50,232 nt of DNA from CAZXNF01 sp050741255 (GTDB taxonomy: Bacteria > Pseudomonadota > Gammaproteobacteria > Burkholderiales > SG8-41). The notes under the pieces are model-generated. The model worked only from the letters and a program-made list of their open reading frames with translations. It made no database searches and was not told the DNA's origin. This document shows positions 7,676-15,707 of this stretch, piece after piece. The number at the start of each line of letters is the position of its first letter. Within the stretch, counting starts at the first letter, position 1. Where the stretch lies: assembly GCA_050741255.1 (NCBI GenBank), contig JBOIEQ010000011.1:1-50232 (forward strand), in the 5' to 3' direction. The translations under genes and the position numbers were made by a program.

Positions 7676-9337
7676 ATGGCGCAATACGTCTACACCATGA
7701 ACCGCGTGGGCAAGGTCGTGCCGCCCAAGCGCGTCATCCTCAAGGACATTTCCCTGTCGTTCTTCCCCGGCGCCAAGATCGGCGTGCTGGGCGTGAACGG
7801 CTCGGGCAAATCCAGCCTGCTCAAGATCATGTCGGGGCTGGACACGGACATCGAGGGCGAAGCCGTCCCCATGCCCGGCATCAAGGTCGGGTTCCTGCAG
7901 CAGGAGCCGCTCCTCGATGCGACGCAGACCGTGCGCGAGGCGGTGGAAGAAGGGCTGGGCGAGATCAACGAGGCGAAGAAGAAGCTCGACGAGATCTACG
8001 CCGCCTATGCCGAGGCCGATGCGGACTTCGACAAGCTGGCCGCCGACCAGGCGAAGTACGAAGCGATCATCGCCGCCGGTGGCACGGATACCGAGCATCA
8101 GCTGGAGATCGCCGCCGACGCGCTGCGGCTGCCGCCCTGGGATGCGAAGATCGACAAGCTGTCCGGCGGCGAGAAGCGCCGCGTGGCGCTCTGTCGGCTG
8201 CTGCTGTCCAAACCCGACATGCTGCTGCTCGACGAACCCACCAACCACCTCGATGCCGAGAGCGTGGAGTGGCTCGAGCAGTTCCTCGCCCGCTTTCCGG
8301 GCACCGTGGTGGCCGTCACCCATGACCGCTACTTCCTCGACAACGCCGCCGAGTGGATCCTCGAACTCGACCGTGGCCACGGCATCCCGTGGAAAGGCAA
8401 CTACAGTTCCTGGCTGGAGCAGAAGCAGGAGCGCCTGAAGCAGGAGGAGTCGACCGAGTCCGCGCGCCAGAAGGCGCTCAAAACCGAGCTGGAATGGGTG
8501 CGCAGCAACGCCAAGGCGCGCCAGGCCAAGAGCAAGGCGCGGCTGGCCCGCTTCGAGGAACTGTCGTCCTACGAGTACCAGAAGCGCAACGAGACGCAGG
8601 AGATCTTCATCCCGGTGGCGGACCGGCTCGGCGACCAGGTCATCGAGTTCAAGAACGTGAGCAAGGCCTACGGCGACCGCCTGCTGATCGACAAGCTGTC
8701 CTTCGCGGTGCCGGCCGGCGCGATTGTCGGCATCATCGGCCCGAACGGCGCCGGCAAATCGACGCTCTTCCGCATGATCACCGGCAAGGAAAAGCCGGAC
8801 AGCGGGGAGATCGTGATCGGCCAGACGGTGAAGGTCGCCGTCGTCGACCAGTCGCGCGAGTCCCTGCCGAACGACAAGACGGTGTGGGAGGCCATCTCCG
8901 GAGGACGCGACATCCTGACCGTCGGCAAGTTCGAAATGCCCTCGCGCGCCTACATCGGCCGCTTTAACTTCAAGGGCACCGACCAGCAGAAGAAGGTCGG
9001 CAACCTTTCGGGCGGCGAACGCGGCCGGCTGCACCTCGCGCACACCCTGCTCGGCGGCGGCAACGTGCTGCTGCTGGACGAGCCCTCCAACGACCTCGAC
9101 GTGGAAACGCTGCGCGCGCTGGAAGAGGCCATGCTCGAGTTCGCCGGCAGCGTGCTGGTGATCTCGCACGATCGCTGGTTCCTCGACCGCATCGCGAGCC
9201 ACATCCTCGCCTGCGAGGGTGACTCGCAGTGGGTGTTCTACGCGGGCAACTACCAGGAATACGAAGCGGACAAGAAGAAACGGCTGGGCGAGGAGGGCGC
9301 AAAACCCAAGCGCATCCGCTACAAGGCGCTCAAATGA
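7676..9337 (+). CDS. ettA: Energy-dependent translational throttle protein EttA (ABC-F)
   Basis: A 553-residue soluble ABC-F protein with two ATPase domains and no membrane segments. The first Walker A is GVNGSGKSS (39-47) with signature LSGGEKRRVALC; the second is GPNGAGKST with LSGGERGRLHLA. Between them is the charged P-site-tRNA-interaction arm (an ARQKALKTELEWVR region). Both Walker B motifs are intact (LLLDEPTNHLD, LLLDEPSNDLD). EttA binds the ribosomal E site and gates the first elongation step according to the ATP/ADP ratio. The start at MAQYVYTMNRVGKVVPP matches the family; an in-frame extension upstream is non-homologous. The stop overlaps the next start (ATGA). Confidence 0.95.
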   Translation: MAQYVYTMNRVGKVVPPKRVILKDISLSFFPGAKIGVLGVNGSGKSSLLKIMSGLDTDIEGEAVPMPGIKVGFLQQEPLLDATQTVREAVEEGLGEINEAKKKLDEIYAAYAEADADFDKLAADQAKYEAIIAAGGTDTEHQLEIAADALRLPPWDAKIDKLSGGEKRRVALCRLLLSKPDMLLLDEPTNHLDAESVEWLEQFLARFPGTVVAVTHDRYFLDNAAEWILELDRGHGIPWKGNYSSWLEQKQERLKQEESTESARQKALKTELEWVRSNAKARQAKSKARLARFEELSSYEYQKRNETQEIFIPVADRLGDQVIEFKNVSKAYGDRLLIDKLSFAVPAGAIVGIIGPNGAGKSTLFRMITGKEKPDSGEIVIGQTVKVAVVDQSRESLPNDKTVWEAISGGRDILTVGKFEMPSRAYIGRFNFKGTDQQKKVGNLSGGERGRLHLAHTLLGGGNVLLLDEPSNDLDVETLRALEEAMLEFAGSVLVISHDRWFLDRIASHILACEGDSQWVFYAGNYQEYEADKKKRLGEEGAKPKRIRYKALK

Positions 9338-10269
9338 CCGCACCGGATTTTGTCGTCCGCGGCGGCGACTACGAGCACGTCGTCGATTTCGCGGGCACCT
9401 ACCAGGGCATCGCCTTGGGCTACGAGGCGATGCCGACCCGCGGCATCTTCATGGCGATGCTGGCCTCGCGGCCGTACGAAAGCACCGAGTTCTCGCTCGC
9501 CAACCTCATCACCCTGCACGCCGCCGGCGACCGCCGGCTGCGCGCGCTGCCGGTGTTTCCGTACCGCGCGTTCCGGCACGCCTTCGTCTACACGCGGCGC
9601 GACGGCCCGCTGACGAGTTTTTCCGAGTTCCGCGGCAAGCGCGTCGGCATCGAGGATTATTCGATGACCGCCGCTGTCTGGCTGCGCGGGCTGATCGAGG
9701 ACGATTACGGCGTGGACCACCGCAACATCACCTGGGTCATGCCGCGCAGCCAGCGCTTCCCGCCGCCGGCGCGCGCGAATGTGGAATTCGTGGACGGCGA
9801 CCTGGAAACGCTGGTGGAGGAGGGCAAGGTGGATGCTTTCCTCGGCTTGTCCGCGCGCGACGCCGGGCGGCCGCAGGCAGAGCGGCGGCTGAAGACGGTG
9901 CTGCCGGATCCCGAGGAGGCAGAGCGGGACTATTTCCAGCGCACGGGCGTGTTTCCCATCAACCACTGCGTCGTCGTGCGCGAGGATGCGCTGGCCGCCA
10001 ATCCCGCACTGCCGCAGGCCGTGTGCGACGCCTACGCGGCGGCGAAAGCGTCGGCCTACAAGCGCAAGATCGGCGCAACGCTGCTGCCGTGGACGAAGGA
10101 GCGGTGGAGCCGGACCTTCGAGCTGTTTGGCGGCGACCCGCTGCCCTACGGCCTGACGCCGCTCAACCGCCGCGTCGTTGAAATGCTGGCGCGCTACCTG
10201 CACACGCAGGGGCTGATCGACGCGATGCCGGAGACGGAGACGTTGTTCGTGCCGGCGACCGTGGCCTGA
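9334..10269 (+). CDS. 4,5-dihydroxyphthalate decarboxylase-like / substrate-binding-like protein
   Basis: A 311-residue protein with the fold pattern of the family annotated as 4,5-dihydroxyphthalate decarboxylase (related to NMT1/ThiY-like periplasmic binding proteins). Visible features are a short-helix E-F-S-L-A-N-L segment, PVFPYRAFRHAFVYTR, F-R-G-K-R-V-G-I-E-D-Y, and MTAAVWLRGLIEDDYGVDHRNITWV. There is no signal peptide, which favours a cytosolic enzyme over a transport protein. It overlaps the ettA stop by four bases, an unusual pairing that suggests co-translation. Most family members are untested, so the decarboxylase name is only a family label. Confidence 0.75.
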   Translation: MTAPDFVVRGGDYEHVVDFAGTYQGIALGYEAMPTRGIFMAMLASRPYESTEFSLANLITLHAAGDRRLRALPVFPYRAFRHAFVYTRRDGPLTSFSEFRGKRVGIEDYSMTAAVWLRGLIEDDYGVDHRNITWVMPRSQRFPPPARANVEFVDGDLETLVEEGKVDAFLGLSARDAGRPQAERRLKTVLPDPEEAERDYFQRTGVFPINHCVVVREDALAANPALPQAVCDAYAAAKASAYKRKIGATLLPWTKERWSRTFELFGGDPLPYGLTPLNRRVVEMLARYLHTQGLIDAMPETETLFVPATVA

Positions 10270-10307
10270 GCGGGTCGCGAGCGGGTTTCAGCAAAGACGC
10301 ATCGCCG

Positions 10308-10338
10308 AAAAAACAGCGGCGCGCCGTTGGCGCGCCGC
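10308..10338 (-). terminator. Rho-independent terminator for the Bug gene on the minus strand
   Basis: A perfect 10-bp stem, gcggcgcgcc (10316-10325) with ggcgcgccgc (10329-10338), closes a 3-base loop. On the minus strand it is followed by a run of six T (10308-10313). It lies 37 bp after the stop of the Bug gene. Confidence 0.75.
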
Positions 10339-10374
10339 GGGGGACAGACCGGTCAGACCGCCGCTTGCCGCGTT

Positions 10375-11343
10375 TTATTCCCCGGGCTTGAGCCCGACTT
10401 CCTTCACGACCCTCGTCCAGCGGTCGTAATCCTTGCGGATGCGCTGGTCGAACTGCTGCGGCGTGCCGCCACTGGCGATCATGCCGTCGCGCTCCAGGCT
10501 CTGCTTGACGGCCGTGTCCTGCAAGCCCTTGTTGATGGCGGCATTGAGCGCATCGATGATGGGCTGCGGCGTGCCGCGGGGCGCCATGGTCCCGAACCAG
10601 AGGACCACGTCATACCCCGGAATCGTCTCGGCGATGGCGGGCACGTCGGGCAGGGTGTGCCAGCGTTTCTCGGTGGTGACCCCCAGCGCCCGCAGCTTGC
10701 CGGTGGGCAGATGCGGCGTGACGGGCAGCAGGCTGCCGATGATCACCGGCACCTGGCCGCCCAACAGATCGGACATCGCGGCGCCGGTGCTCTTGTACTG
10801 GATGGCGACCATCTTGATCTTCGCCATGCTCGAGAACAACTCCGTGGCAAGGTGGGTCGCGCCGCCGGTGCCGGTGCCTGCATAGCTCAGCCCGCCTTTC
10901 GTCGAACGCGCGAGCGCGATGAACTCTTTCACCGACTTCGGCGGCAGGGACGGATGCACGGCCAGCACGAACGGGGTGTAGCCGAACTCCGCGACCGCGA
11001 CGATGCTGTTGATCGGGTCGAACGCCGGGCGTTGCACGGCGGACGTCGCCGAGAAGCTGCCCGACATCATCATGATGGTGTAGCCGTCCGCCGGCGCGCG
11101 CGCCGTCATTTCCATCCCGATCAACCCGCCCGCGCCGCCGCGGTTGTCCACGACGAACTGCTGGCCGAGGTACTCGGAAAGCTTGTTCGAGAACTGGCGG
11201 GCGGTGATGTCGCTGCCGCCGCCGGGTGCGAACGGCACGACCACGCGCACGGGCTTGGCGGGATACTGCTGCGCCTGCGCGGCGCAGGCGACCAGGGTCA
11301 ACAACGATACGGCAAGGGCTTTTCCGGCGAGCTGGGGTTTCAT
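10375..11343 (-). CDS. Bug-family (TctC-like) tripartite tricarboxylate transporter substrate-binding protein
   Basis: A 322-residue periplasmic protein with a Sec signal peptide (cleavage after AAQA, about residue 24). Bug hallmarks are YPAKPVRVVVPFAPGGGSDITAR (the ligand-carboxylate-binding loop), VVDNRGGAGGLIG, and a late LPDVPAIAETIPGYD. Bug proteins bind small carboxylates, amino acids or amides. Here, as is common in Burkholderiales, no TctA/TctB membrane genes are adjacent, so it is an orphan receptor. The start at 11343 has GAGGAG just upstream. Its neighbour on the same strand is another Bug gene, 101 bp away. Confidence 0.9.
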   Translation of the reverse strand: MKPQLAGKALAVSLLTLVACAAQAQQYPAKPVRVVVPFAPGGGSDITARQFSNKLSEYLGQQFVVDNRGGAGGLIGMEMTARAPADGYTIMMMSGSFSATSAVQRPAFDPINSIVAVAEFGYTPFVLAVHPSLPPKSVKEFIALARSTKGGLSYAGTGTGGATHLATELFSSMAKIKMVAIQYKSTGAAMSDLLGGQVPVIIGSLLPVTPHLPTGKLRALGVTTEKRWHTLPDVPAIAETIPGYDVVLWFGTMAPRGTPQPIIDALNAAINKGLQDTAVKQSLERDGMIASGGTPQQFDQRIRKDYDRWTRVVKEVGLKPGE

Positions 11344-11379
11344 GGGTCTCCTCGTGCTGTAGTTATAGGAATGAAATCT

Positions 11380-11385
11380 AGTATA
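11380..11385 (-). promoter_or_regulatory. Possible -10 box of the first Bug gene
   Basis: TATACT on the minus strand, about 37 bases before the start codon. No convincing -35 is seen. Confidence 0.3.
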
Positions 11386-11444
11386 GCGCAGGGGTTGTCG
11401 CGCCACGCCGTCGCGCTGCCATGTGAAACGCCAGCCAGCGGGGC

Positions 11445-12416
11445 TCACTCCGCTTTGATCCCCGCGCCCTTGATCACCTTCGTCCACTTGGCGATCTCGG
11501 CCTTGATGTAGGCGGCGAACTGCGCCGGCGTGCTGCCGACCGGCTCGTAGCCCACATCGCGCAGGCGGGTCGCCACTTCCGGCACCGCCAGCACCTTTAC
11601 GACCTCGGTTTGCATGCGGTCGACGACGGGCTTGGGCGTGCCGGCCGGGAATAGCAGGCCCTGCCAGGTCGTCGCTTCGTAACCGGTGAGCCCGGTGGAT
11701 TCCGCCACGGTCGGGGTTTCCGGGATAGCGCCGGAGCGCTTCACGCTCGTCACCGCCAGCGCGCGGGCCTTGCCGGACTTGATGTGCGGCACGGCGGAAG
11801 GCAGCGTGGAGGACATCACCGGCACGCGTCCGCCCATGAGGTCGATCAGCGCGGGGCCGCCGCCCTTGTAGGGAATGTGCACGAGCTGGATGCCCGCCAT
11901 GACGTTCAGCAGCTCGCCGGCCAGATGCTGGGTCGAGGTGGTGCCCGAAGAGGAGAAATCGACGCTGCCGGGCTTCGCCCTGGCGATCTCGATCAGTTCC
12001 TTCATCGACTTTGCGGGGTAGGCGGGGTAGACGATCCAGACGTTGGGCGTCAGCGTCATCTGCGTGATCGGCGCGTAGTCCCTGACCGGGTCGAAGGGCA
12101 CCTTGGCGTACAGGATGGGGCTCGTCACCAGATTGGGTGCGGTGAGCAGCATGGTGTAGCCGTCGGGCGTGGCGTGGGCCACCATCTCGTGGCCGATGTT
12201 GCCGGTGGCGCCGGGCCGGTTGTCGGCCACGATCTGCTGCCCGAGGTTGTCGCCGAGCCGCACCGCGACGAGGCGTCCCACGGTATCCGACGCCCCCCCG
12301 GGCGACTGCGGAATGATGAAACGAATGGGGCGTTGCGGGTACTGGCCCTCCGCGGCGAAACCGGCGGAGACAGCGGACAGCAGGACAAAGCACCCTACGC
12401 AACGGCTGAGAGACAT
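11445..12416 (-). CDS. Bug-family (TctC-like) substrate-binding protein
   Basis: A 323-residue orphan Bug protein with a signal peptide (cleavage near GFAAE, about residue 22). It has YPQRPIRFIIPQSPGGASDTVGR, IVADNRPGATGNIGHE and TVAESTGLTGYEATTWQGL motifs. It is clearly diverged from the adjacent Bug gene, so the two probably bind different ligands. GGAG precedes the start. It is divergent from a class II aldolase across a 147-bp gap and may be its transport partner. Confidence 0.9.
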   Translation of the reverse strand: MSLSRCVGCFVLLSAVSAGFAAEGQYPQRPIRFIIPQSPGGASDTVGRLVAVRLGDNLGQQIVADNRPGATGNIGHEMVAHATPDGYTMLLTAPNLVTSPILYAKVPFDPVRDYAPITQMTLTPNVWIVYPAYPAKSMKELIEIARAKPGSVDFSSSGTTSTQHLAGELLNVMAGIQLVHIPYKGGGPALIDLMGGRVPVMSSTLPSAVPHIKSGKARALAVTSVKRSGAIPETPTVAESTGLTGYEATTWQGLLFPAGTPKPVVDRMQTEVVKVLAVPEVATRLRDVGYEPVGSTPAQFAAYIKAEIAKWTKVIKGAGIKAE

Positions 12417-12563
12417 GAACGCTCCTGAAATTATTGTGAGTGAGGCAAGAAACCGAAATTATCCATGGCAGGCGCGCCGCGCGCCATAGCTCATAGGGCA
12501 CCCACGGCACCGCGAATCTGCCGGTGTAACATTCCGCTTGCCATGCCCGGTCAAGGAATCGCC

Positions 12564-13319
12564 ATGAACGACGTCGTCCCGCCCTATCTCGTCAACGAAT
12601 ACGCCCCCGACCCCGCTGTCAGTTTCGATCTGGCGGTGGGTGCGACCTACGTCCGTTACGCGCAGATGCTGTCGGCGCGCGGCTACGTGCAGAGCACGCT
12701 GGGCGGCATGGTGATCCGCGTACCGCACGCCAATCACCCGGACGGGCTCGCCTACGCAAAACCGGCGGGGGTTTCGCTGGAGGAAATGACGATCGACGAC
12801 CTCGTGATCACCGACCTTCCGTACGGACGCGTCCTGTACGGCAAGGCCGCCACCAGCGTCGGCCACCAGATGAATCGCGAGATCCTGCGCCTGCGGCCGG
12901 ACGTGAACTGCGTGATCCATCTGCACCACGACGAGACGATCGCGCTGCTCGCCGCCGGCTGCGAGGAGATCAAGAGTTATTCGCTGACCTTTTCCTACCT
13001 GATGCAGAAGCCGCTGGTGTACCTGCCGGCGCATCTCAACGTGGAAGAGGACGTCGGCCCGATCAAGACCTTCATCCAGAACACCAACTGCATCGTGATG
13101 AAGCGCCACGGCATCACCGTGCTCGGCCGCACGGTGTCGGAGTGCTACCACCGGGTCAACGTCTATGCGGCGGAAGTGAAGCGCCAGATCATCGTGGAAA
13201 TGCTGTGCGCGGCGAAAGGCACGACGGCCGAGACCATCACCAAGGAACAGATGGAGTGGATGTTCTCGCGCGGCGACGGGGTGGTGTACCCGTCGCTGGT
13301 GCGGCGGGACGGGCGCTAG
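12564..13319 (+). CDS. Class II aldolase/adducin family protein
   Basis: A 251-residue protein with the class II aldolase fold. Zinc ligands are visible as H119 and H121 (VIHLHHDE) and H182 (KRHGITVLG). The family acts on phosphorylated or free sugar-acid derivatives (fuculose-1-phosphate aldolase, ribulose-5-phosphate epimerase) or as decarboxylases or O-demethylases; the substrate is not readable here. The start at 12564 has AAGGA six bases upstream; an in-frame ATG at 12543 is weaker. It is surrounded by Bug genes and a RidA-like gene, suggesting a carboxylate-degradation setting. Confidence 0.82.
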   Translation: MNDVVPPYLVNEYAPDPAVSFDLAVGATYVRYAQMLSARGYVQSTLGGMVIRVPHANHPDGLAYAKPAGVSLEEMTIDDLVITDLPYGRVLYGKAATSVGHQMNREILRLRPDVNCVIHLHHDETIALLAAGCEEIKSYSLTFSYLMQKPLVYLPAHLNVEEDVGPIKTFIQNTNCIVMKRHGITVLGRTVSECYHRVNVYAAEVKRQIIVEMLCAAKGTTAETITKEQMEWMFSRGDGVVYPSLVRRDGR

Positions 13320-13327
13320 CCCGCGCG

Positions 13328-14635
13328 TCAAGGGGCGTACACCCACAGGCCGAGCATCACCGTGCAGCCCGGCACGGGCAGGAAGGGCACCTGGACCGCC
13401 GAGAGCGGCAGGTGCTGCCCCGGCAGCTTCCGGGCCCACACCTCATACGCCGCCTGAAACTCGCGCAGATCGGTGTGGTACTGCTGGATGCGGACCACGT
13501 TCGCGAGCGTCGCGCCCGCCGCGCGGCAGAGCTGCTCCGCGTTGTCGAGCATGAAATCCATTTGCGCCGTGATGCTGGAACCGAAATGGGGCTGTCGCGG
13601 ATCGGTGCGCGCCGCGCCGATCAGGCCGTTGCGGTCGATGGCCAGCATCCCGGACAGAAACAGCAGGTCGCCCGCGCGCACCGCCTGCGTGATCCCGGCG
13701 AAGGGCGGCATCACCCCCGCATCGATCGTGCGTCGGCGCGTGCGGCCGGGCCGCAGCGCGAGAGTGTTGATCTCGATGCGGGCGTCGCGCAGATTGAAGC
13801 CCGGCGTCGCGGTGGGCACGAGCGTCGTCGCCGGCATGGCCCGCGGGAAGTGCTTGCGCCACACCTCCATGAAGGGCGCGAAATCGTCGGCATCGCGCAG
13901 ATAGACCTGACTCAGGACGGCATCGGCGAGCGCGCAGCCCGCGGCCTTGAGCGTGGGCACGAGTTTCTTCGCGATCACGTACTCGGTTTCCATCCGGATC
14001 GGCAGGCCTTTCCACAGATGGCCCGCCGGCATGCGGACTTCCGGCGCGAGGCCGGGGCCTGACGCGGGAGCGTCGGCGTAGCGCCCGGCGAAGAACACGA
14101 AATCGCCCGCCGCGAGCGCCAGGCTGTAGCCCGACGTCGCGTGCACCTCGTTCTGCTGCGCGGGGCGGATGTGCACCGCGCGGAAATCGCGGGAGGGGGC
14201 CACCGCCAACGCATGCACTTCGATCGCCTGCCCGGCGAGCAGCAGGCCCGGGGTCAGCGTGGACGTGCTGGGCGGGACGTGGTCCTTCAGCGTGGCGCGC
14301 CGCGCGTCGTGATAGAACTCGACGGCCGTCGCGTCCGTGTAGTGCTGGTCGACGCGGACCACGTTCGCGAGATCGCTGCCGCCGGCGGCCAGCACATCCT
14401 GCAGGTTGCGGAATATGCGGTTGGCTTCGCGGCGGAAGCGCGGCGCGCCGTGATGCGGCAGGGCGCTCGCCGCCACTTCCGGCGCGACGCCGCCGGCAAA
14501 CCCCGCGGTGGCCTTCAGACCGGTCGCGAACACCCAGCGCCCCGCGCGTATCCCCGGCGCATAGTGGATGCCGCCCGGTTCGAGGGTAACCGGCAGCAGC
14601 GGCCGGACGGCCGCCGCGGAGGTGCGTTTTCCCAT
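13328..14635 (-). CDS. Triple RidA (YjgF/UK114)-domain protein
   Basis: A 435-residue protein made of three tandem RidA-like domains at about 20-146, 160-295 and 308-435. Each has the pattern G-x-x-(F/L)-x-(S/A)-G, then a long helix ending N-V-V-R-(V/I)-x-Q-x-Y-T-D or its equivalent, then a (E/T)-(I/V)-(E/N/L) strand. Canonical RidA is about 125 residues, trimeric, and uses one Arg in each P-x-R-S segment to hydrolyse reactive enamines/imines. All three domains have Ser or Thr there (PPSTST, MPATTL, LPLSAV). Deaminase activity is therefore doubtful and a binding or different catalytic role is likely. It starts 4 bp after a Bug-type gene on the same strand, so they are co-transcribed. No signal peptide. 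Confidence 0.8.
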   Translation of the reverse strand: MGKRTSAAAVRPLLPVTLEPGGIHYAPGIRAGRWVFATGLKATAGFAGGVAPEVAASALPHHGAPRFRREANRIFRNLQDVLAAGGSDLANVVRVDQHYTDATAVEFYHDARRATLKDHVPPSTSTLTPGLLLAGQAIEVHALAVAPSRDFRAVHIRPAQQNEVHATSGYSLALAAGDFVFFAGRYADAPASGPGLAPEVRMPAGHLWKGLPIRMETEYVIAKKLVPTLKAAGCALADAVLSQVYLRDADDFAPFMEVWRKHFPRAMPATTLVPTATPGFNLRDARIEINTLALRPGRTRRRTIDAGVMPPFAGITQAVRAGDLLFLSGMLAIDRNGLIGAARTDPRQPHFGSSITAQMDFMLDNAEQLCRAAGATLANVVRIQQYHTDLREFQAAYEVWARKLPGQHLPLSAVQVPFLPVPGCTVMLGLWVYAP

Positions 14636-14639
14636 CCGC

Positions 14640-15620
14640 CTAGTCGATCCTGACGTCGGCGTCCTTCACGACCTTCGCGTACTTGGCCAGATCGGACTTG
14701 ATGAACGCGGCGAACTGCGCGGGTGTGCCGGTGACCACTTCTGCGCCGATGTTGTTGAAGCTCTGTTTGACTTCCGGCATCGCCAGCACCTTGAGCAATT
14801 CCACATGGAGACGATCGAGCACGGGTTTCGGCGTTCCCGCAGGCGCGAGGAGGCCGTTCCAGATGCTCATTTCGTAGCCGGGCACGCCGGATTCCGCGAC
14901 GGTCGGCAGTTCGGGCGCGGCGGCCACGCGCTTTGCGCTGGTGACGGCGAGCGCGCGCAGTTTGCCGCTGCGCGCCTGCTGCAGGGCGGCGGGCATCGCG
15001 GGGAAAACGAGTTGTGTCTCGCCCGCGATGGTCTGGATGACCGCCGGGCCGCTGCCGTTGAACGGGATGTGACGGATGTTCACGCCGGCCATGGTCTTGA
15101 ACATCTCGCTCGCCAGTTGCACCGTGGAGCCGTTGCCGCTGGAGGCGTAGTTGAGCACGCCCGGTTTGGCTTTCGCCAGCGCGATCAGTTCCTGCACGCT
15201 TTTCGCGGGCACCGACGGATTGACGACCAGGATCAGCGGCGTGTCCGCCACCAGGGAGACGGGCGCGAAGTCCTTCTGCGTGTTGTACGGCAGTTTTTTA
15301 TACAGATTGGGATTGATCACGATTTCGATGTTCGAACCCATCAGCAGCGAGTAGCCATCGGGGGTCGCCCGCGCCGCCAACTCGGTGCCGATGATGCCCC
15401 CGGCGCCCGGACGGTTTTCGATCACGATCTGCTGGCCCAGCCGCGGCGCCAGCTGCTGGCCGACCACGCGCGCGGCCGTGTCGGACGCGCCGCCGGGCGA
15501 GAACGGCACCATCATGCGGATGGGGCGCGTGGGGTAGGTATCCTGCGCTTGGCTGATGCCGGTCGCGGCGATTGCAAGGGCAGTGACGGTGGCGGAGGTG
15601 AAACAGAGGCGTAGGGTCAT
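14640..15620 (-). CDS. Bug-family (TctC-like) substrate-binding protein, co-operonic with triple RidA
   Basis: A 326-residue orphan Bug protein with a signal peptide (cleavage near ISQAQ, about residue 26). Motifs are YPTRPIRMMVPFSPGGASDTAAR, IVIENRPGAGGIIGTE and LPTVAESGVPGYEMSIWNGL. The start at 15620 is the first codon giving a good signal peptide; an extension to 15686 is Cys/Pro-rich and unlikely. It directly precedes the triple-RidA gene, suggesting its ligand is handled by that pathway. Confidence 0.9.
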   Translation of the reverse strand: MTLRLCFTSATVTALAIAATGISQAQDTYPTRPIRMMVPFSPGGASDTAARVVGQQLAPRLGQQIVIENRPGAGGIIGTELAARATPDGYSLLMGSNIEIVINPNLYKKLPYNTQKDFAPVSLVADTPLILVVNPSVPAKSVQELIALAKAKPGVLNYASSGNGSTVQLASEMFKTMAGVNIRHIPFNGSGPAVIQTIAGETQLVFPAMPAALQQARSGKLRALAVTSAKRVAAAPELPTVAESGVPGYEMSIWNGLLAPAGTPKPVLDRLHVELLKVLAMPEVKQSFNNIGAEVVTGTPAQFAAFIKSDLAKYAKVVKDADVRID

Positions 15621-15707
15621 GAGCGTGTCCGTGCGGGTTGATGGGGAGCCGGTCGCAGGCGCGCAGCCGGTGCAGCGGTCAGGCAATAAGCAATCAGTAT
15701 GCCTGTA

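Noticed and set aside
10339..10365. GGGGGACAGACC-type sequence near 10339 and GGTCTGTCCCC near 33810 as REP-like sites.
   Set aside because: The two are short, not full inverted repeats, and no RAYT transposase is present in the window.
10375..12510. A 711-residue minus-strand ORF that would fuse two Bug proteins.
   Set aside because: Its first half is an out-of-frame reading of the second Bug gene; the signal peptide and start at 11343 mark the real gene.
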